A stretch of 64,000 nucleotides of DNA, taken from NCBI RefSeq assembly GCF_036711975.1, contig NC_091966.1, forward strand, positions 15,507,501 through 15,571,500, written 5' to 3'. Positions 61,400 through 64,000 of this stretch are shown here, one piece after another (the first letter of the stretch is position 1; the number at the start of each line of letters is the position of its first letter). A model generated the notes under the pieces. That model was not told the DNA's origin, ran no database searches, and was given only the letters and a program-made list of their open reading frames with translations. The stretch is from Onthophagus taurus (taxonomy: Eukaryota; Arthropoda; Insecta; Coleoptera; Scarabaeidae). Position numbers and translations under genes: made by a program.

Positions 61400-62720
61400 C
61401 AGTTATATTTAAGTTCTACAATCTTTGAACCATATATTTAAGCTCTTAAGAATTGATTTCTTGGTCAACAACTCCTTTTTCTTCTCCTTTGCTCATTCAC
61501 ACTTCACATAAAGTGGTTATGTGGGGTCGGCTGCCCTAACATTTTTGTTCCATTACATTCTATCCTGGGTTATTGGTTCAAGTAAATTATTTTCATTTAG
61601 GGTCTTGATCATCCTGGTTCACCCTAGGTGAAAAGATTGACTTGATGTTCATCGCTGTGCCTTCTCCACACTTCTGCTGGTATCCAATCGGGGTCCACAG
61701 CTTTACTGTTTTTCATTTCGTTTAGTCCGATCTCCTTGACTACCCCTTTAACTGGTGGCGGAAGTTCCAACTCTATGCACGGGTACCCTTCCTTCATTAG
61801 CTATACTATTGATACCACCTGCTGCTTCGTTATCGTTAGGAGTTTTTGGGTTTTACTTTTAACGAATTTATTTCTCTTTATATCCTAAGTTGCACTATGT
61901 CTATTTCAGGCAAGTTAAAAAGTCCCGGCATTCGTCCCGCATTCTTGACTTGACTGTAGAAAGCTTCATCAGATTCATCAGTTTCCCGTTTCGTTGTCTG
62001 CCACGTTTTGAACGGTAGATTAGTATTTTTGATGGCATCACTTATCTCTTCCTTCTACAAGGTCGAATTTTTGCATGTACTATTTGCTTGCTTTGTTCCT
62101 GTGCATCTCATCACCCCTGGTATAAGAAGTTTTTATATCCTTTTTCAGATATTCCCCCAGGTCTTCGAGCAGGGTGTCATACTTTGACTCAGAGAGCGCT
62201 TCTAATTTAATTCGAACTGTCGCATCCATAATCTTCTTAATAGGTTTCGATAAAGTACACTCAACAGTATTCTATGTTGAGCAGTCAGTGGTTCCACCCG
62301 GTATAACTTTGCAATTCTTCCAGTTTCCTCTTGGAGTTATTATCAACTAGAATGACGTCAATCTGTGATGACTTTTCTCCATTTTTGTAGCTGACCAGAT
62401 GCTCAACTTTCTTTTGAAAGTTGCAGTTTATCAATCTCAAGTCGTGACGTGAGCAGAATTCTAGGATACTTTTTCCCTCTTTATTTTCGATGCCGTTCCC
62501 ATACCCACCGTAGACGCATATGTGCTAGTAATTTTGAAAACATAGCCGTTCAAGTCGCTTAAGACGAATTTAGTCTACCAGATGGTATGTCAGTCATGAG
62601 CTCATCCAGATCTTCCAAGAATAACTCCTTTTCCGTTTAGTACACCTCATCTGAGGTGTACGCAGATGATAGGCTGGCTATCTAATACAAGTTTGACGGC
62701 CAAAATACGGTCTGTGTTAG
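61400..62720 (-). mobile_element. RTE-like LINE fossil, endonuclease and start of RT
   Basis: Minus-strand frames keep EDLDELMTDIPSGR, then YGNGIENKEGKSILEFCSRH, DLRLINCNFQKKVEHLVSYK and SSQIDVILVD, the central and distal endonuclease blocks of RTE-type LINEs. Further left MKNSKAVDPDWIPAEVW matches the start of their RT domain. Stops, shifts and an internal deletion make it inactive. Confidence 0.7.
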
Positions 62721-62869
62721 CCATTAGCCAAAGTATAGTAAGCCGAGTTGTGACTAAGATTTCGTCAAAACATCATTTTTTCCTACGAGACATTTACATT
62801 GGGTGGACAAAATTGTCGGTATTGGCCAATAGTAATATTGACTGTACTAAATTCTTGTAAAAAGTGTTA

Positions 62870-63330
62870 ATTTCGATTCGGGATTCCCAGCGAGTATCGC
62901 TTCATTTTTTAAGGGTGTAACTTTTCAGATGCTCCCTTACAACTTTGCATCTATTTACTTATGCTGCAAATAAAGTAAAAATTTTTGCAAGATTCCGAAT
63001 AAATCTTAAAAGACTAAATTATAATTGGTACATCCACATGGTACCAAGAAATCCTCTTTTGCAAACCTTTGTTTTTTTCTTTCATGTTACCGCCATTATC
63101 ATAAATCTGCAATCGCTAATATTGTGCTTGTGATCACTCAATATTTGTAAAATAGCTTTTGTGAGACTTGCACCAGTTGTATCATCAATTTCTAAAAATG
63201 TAATGAAATATTATTTACTTGTTACGGCATCTTCGGTTATGTCAGTGCATCTTAATATTAGAGAGAGTTGCTCTCTATAGCTTATATCAGGAGTACAGGA
63301 GCTATGATAAACCTTGCCAATAATTGAACT
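62870..63330 (-). mobile_element. hAT-type transposase fossil (ZMYM1-like group)
   Basis: The minus strand reads REQLSLILRCTDITEDAV, FITFLEIDDTTGASLTKAI, LQILSDHKHNISDCRFM, then after a break FAKEDFLVPCGCTNYNLVF. This is the order of the hAT core in ZMYM1-like insect elements (C-I-R-Y-V, then D-C-R-G-Q-x-Y-D-G, then H-C-x-x-H-x-L-N-L). It is degenerate, with the first catalytic aspartate lost. Confidence 0.55.
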
Positions 63331-63608
63331 AGCCCTAGAAAATTCTCATTATTTGAGGTAAATAATTTATTAGAAAGCCAGATCTTCAGCTAAATATAAT
63401 GTAATCTACATCAGTCGTTTCAACGTAAACTTTCCTTCCAAATTAACTTTTGTTACAACGGCAATCTCAATTCACCAATAAGATCGCCACCACACCATGG
63501 ATAACTCTGCCTATTCTGCTAACAATACCAGTAATAGTTGCAACTGGAGATCGCAATTTTTCCAAATTAAAATTAAGAAAGACCTACTTGTGATTAACAA
63601 TATTGCAA

Positions 63609-64000
63609 TTAAAAATATTGCAATCTGATACGGTTAACGGCTGGGCAGTGGCATAAAATATGCTTAACCGTCTCTGCTTCCTCCGCACATAGTCGGCATT
63701 CAATATCGTCGACTAAACCCAAGAAGTTGAGCTGTTCTTTTAAGCGGCAGTGCCTAGTAAAGACACCCATTAGAACTTTTATGCTGCTACGGGCAAGTCC
63801 TAAAATATTCCCGGGTTTGACAGTGGCGATATTAATAAACACCTTAGCATGTCTCATTCCAGCAGAACTGGTCCACAGTAGGCGAAGTCTCTCTTCAGCC
63901 CACAGTAAAATTCTATATTTGGCCATCGCAAATGATACACCAACTGTTGGTTCCGGCCCCACAAACGCTTGCCCACTAACGCTGCCCTCTCGTGCTAGCT
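63609..64000 (-). mobile_element. LINE fragment: end of RNase H domain and C-terminal zinc region, runs off the edge
   Basis: The minus-strand frame is open from beyond 64000 to 63609. It reads REGSVSGQAFVGPEPTVGVS, later VFTRHCRLKEQLNFLGLVDD and IECRLCAEEAETVKHILCHC. The first block is what follows the H-x-G-x-x-G-N-E-x-A-D-x-L-A motif of LINE-encoded RNase H. The second is the C-x2-C...H-x4-C tail. No stop occurs inside this part, so the copy is fairly young. Confidence 0.75.

Noticed and set aside
1..64000. CRISPR array, operons or bacterial-type signals
   Set aside because: Spliced genes, poly(A) signals and insect transposons show eukaryotic DNA; no spaced direct-repeat array of CRISPR type was seen.

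Overview
The window is AT-rich, intron-bearing nuclear DNA from an insect. Two conserved insect genes are recognisable by protein sequence (obscurin/Unc-89 and Ars2/serrate). The rest is mostly transposon debris of insect types: Jockey-like, RTE-like and RNase-H-bearing LINEs, mariner/Tc1, hAT, piggyBac, PIF/Harbinger and several miniature inverted-repeat elements. I cannot fix the order; a beetle would fit, but that is only an impression.

Layout. About 1-16.5 kb, minus strand: the 5' part of obscurin (unc-89), with an SH3 domain and most of a RhoGEF (DH) domain on seven coding exons. The last visible exon (4735-4827) ends in a splice donor, so 1-4734 is intron and the rest of this very large gene lies off the left edge. 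The 10.2-kb intron between exons 6 and 7 carries a hAT fossil, a Jockey-like LINE and a diverged tandem repeat. About 17-24 kb is intergenic, with a LINE fragment and a complete mariner-like transposon (21811-23388) with terminal inverted repeats, TA flanks and an open 351-codon transposase.

About 24.3-49.3 kb, plus strand: a cluster I could not match to a named gene and regard as the most interesting part. Two adjacent genes start with a signal peptide and share a K/H-R-I/V-x-x-K-R-[IV]-S-H-H-G type segment. The second (from 26132) continues through a serine/threonine-rich exon into what looks like an avidin-type beta-barrel. The barrel is cut by a phase-1 intron. Two downstream exons (39832-40088 and 40394-49323) both start in the matching phase with nearly the same bases and similar protein. 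The first ends the protein after a short tail. The second continues into an uninterrupted 8.9-kb exon coding for about 2,976 residues of low-complexity, sequon-rich sequence. They are either alternative last exons or a duplicated exon captured by a second gene.

About 49.6-60.5 kb, minus strand: a compact three-exon gene for a 92-residue protein with signal peptide and one membrane helix, then the complete Ars2 gene (8 exons, 845 residues). Ars2 intron 3 (5.9 kb) is filled with piggyBac, Harbinger and MITE remains. About 61-64 kb is a graveyard of RTE-like LINE, hAT and RNase-H LINE fragments, the last running off the right edge.

All exon borders were read by eye from GT/AG sites and reading phase. 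No alignment or transcript data were available.
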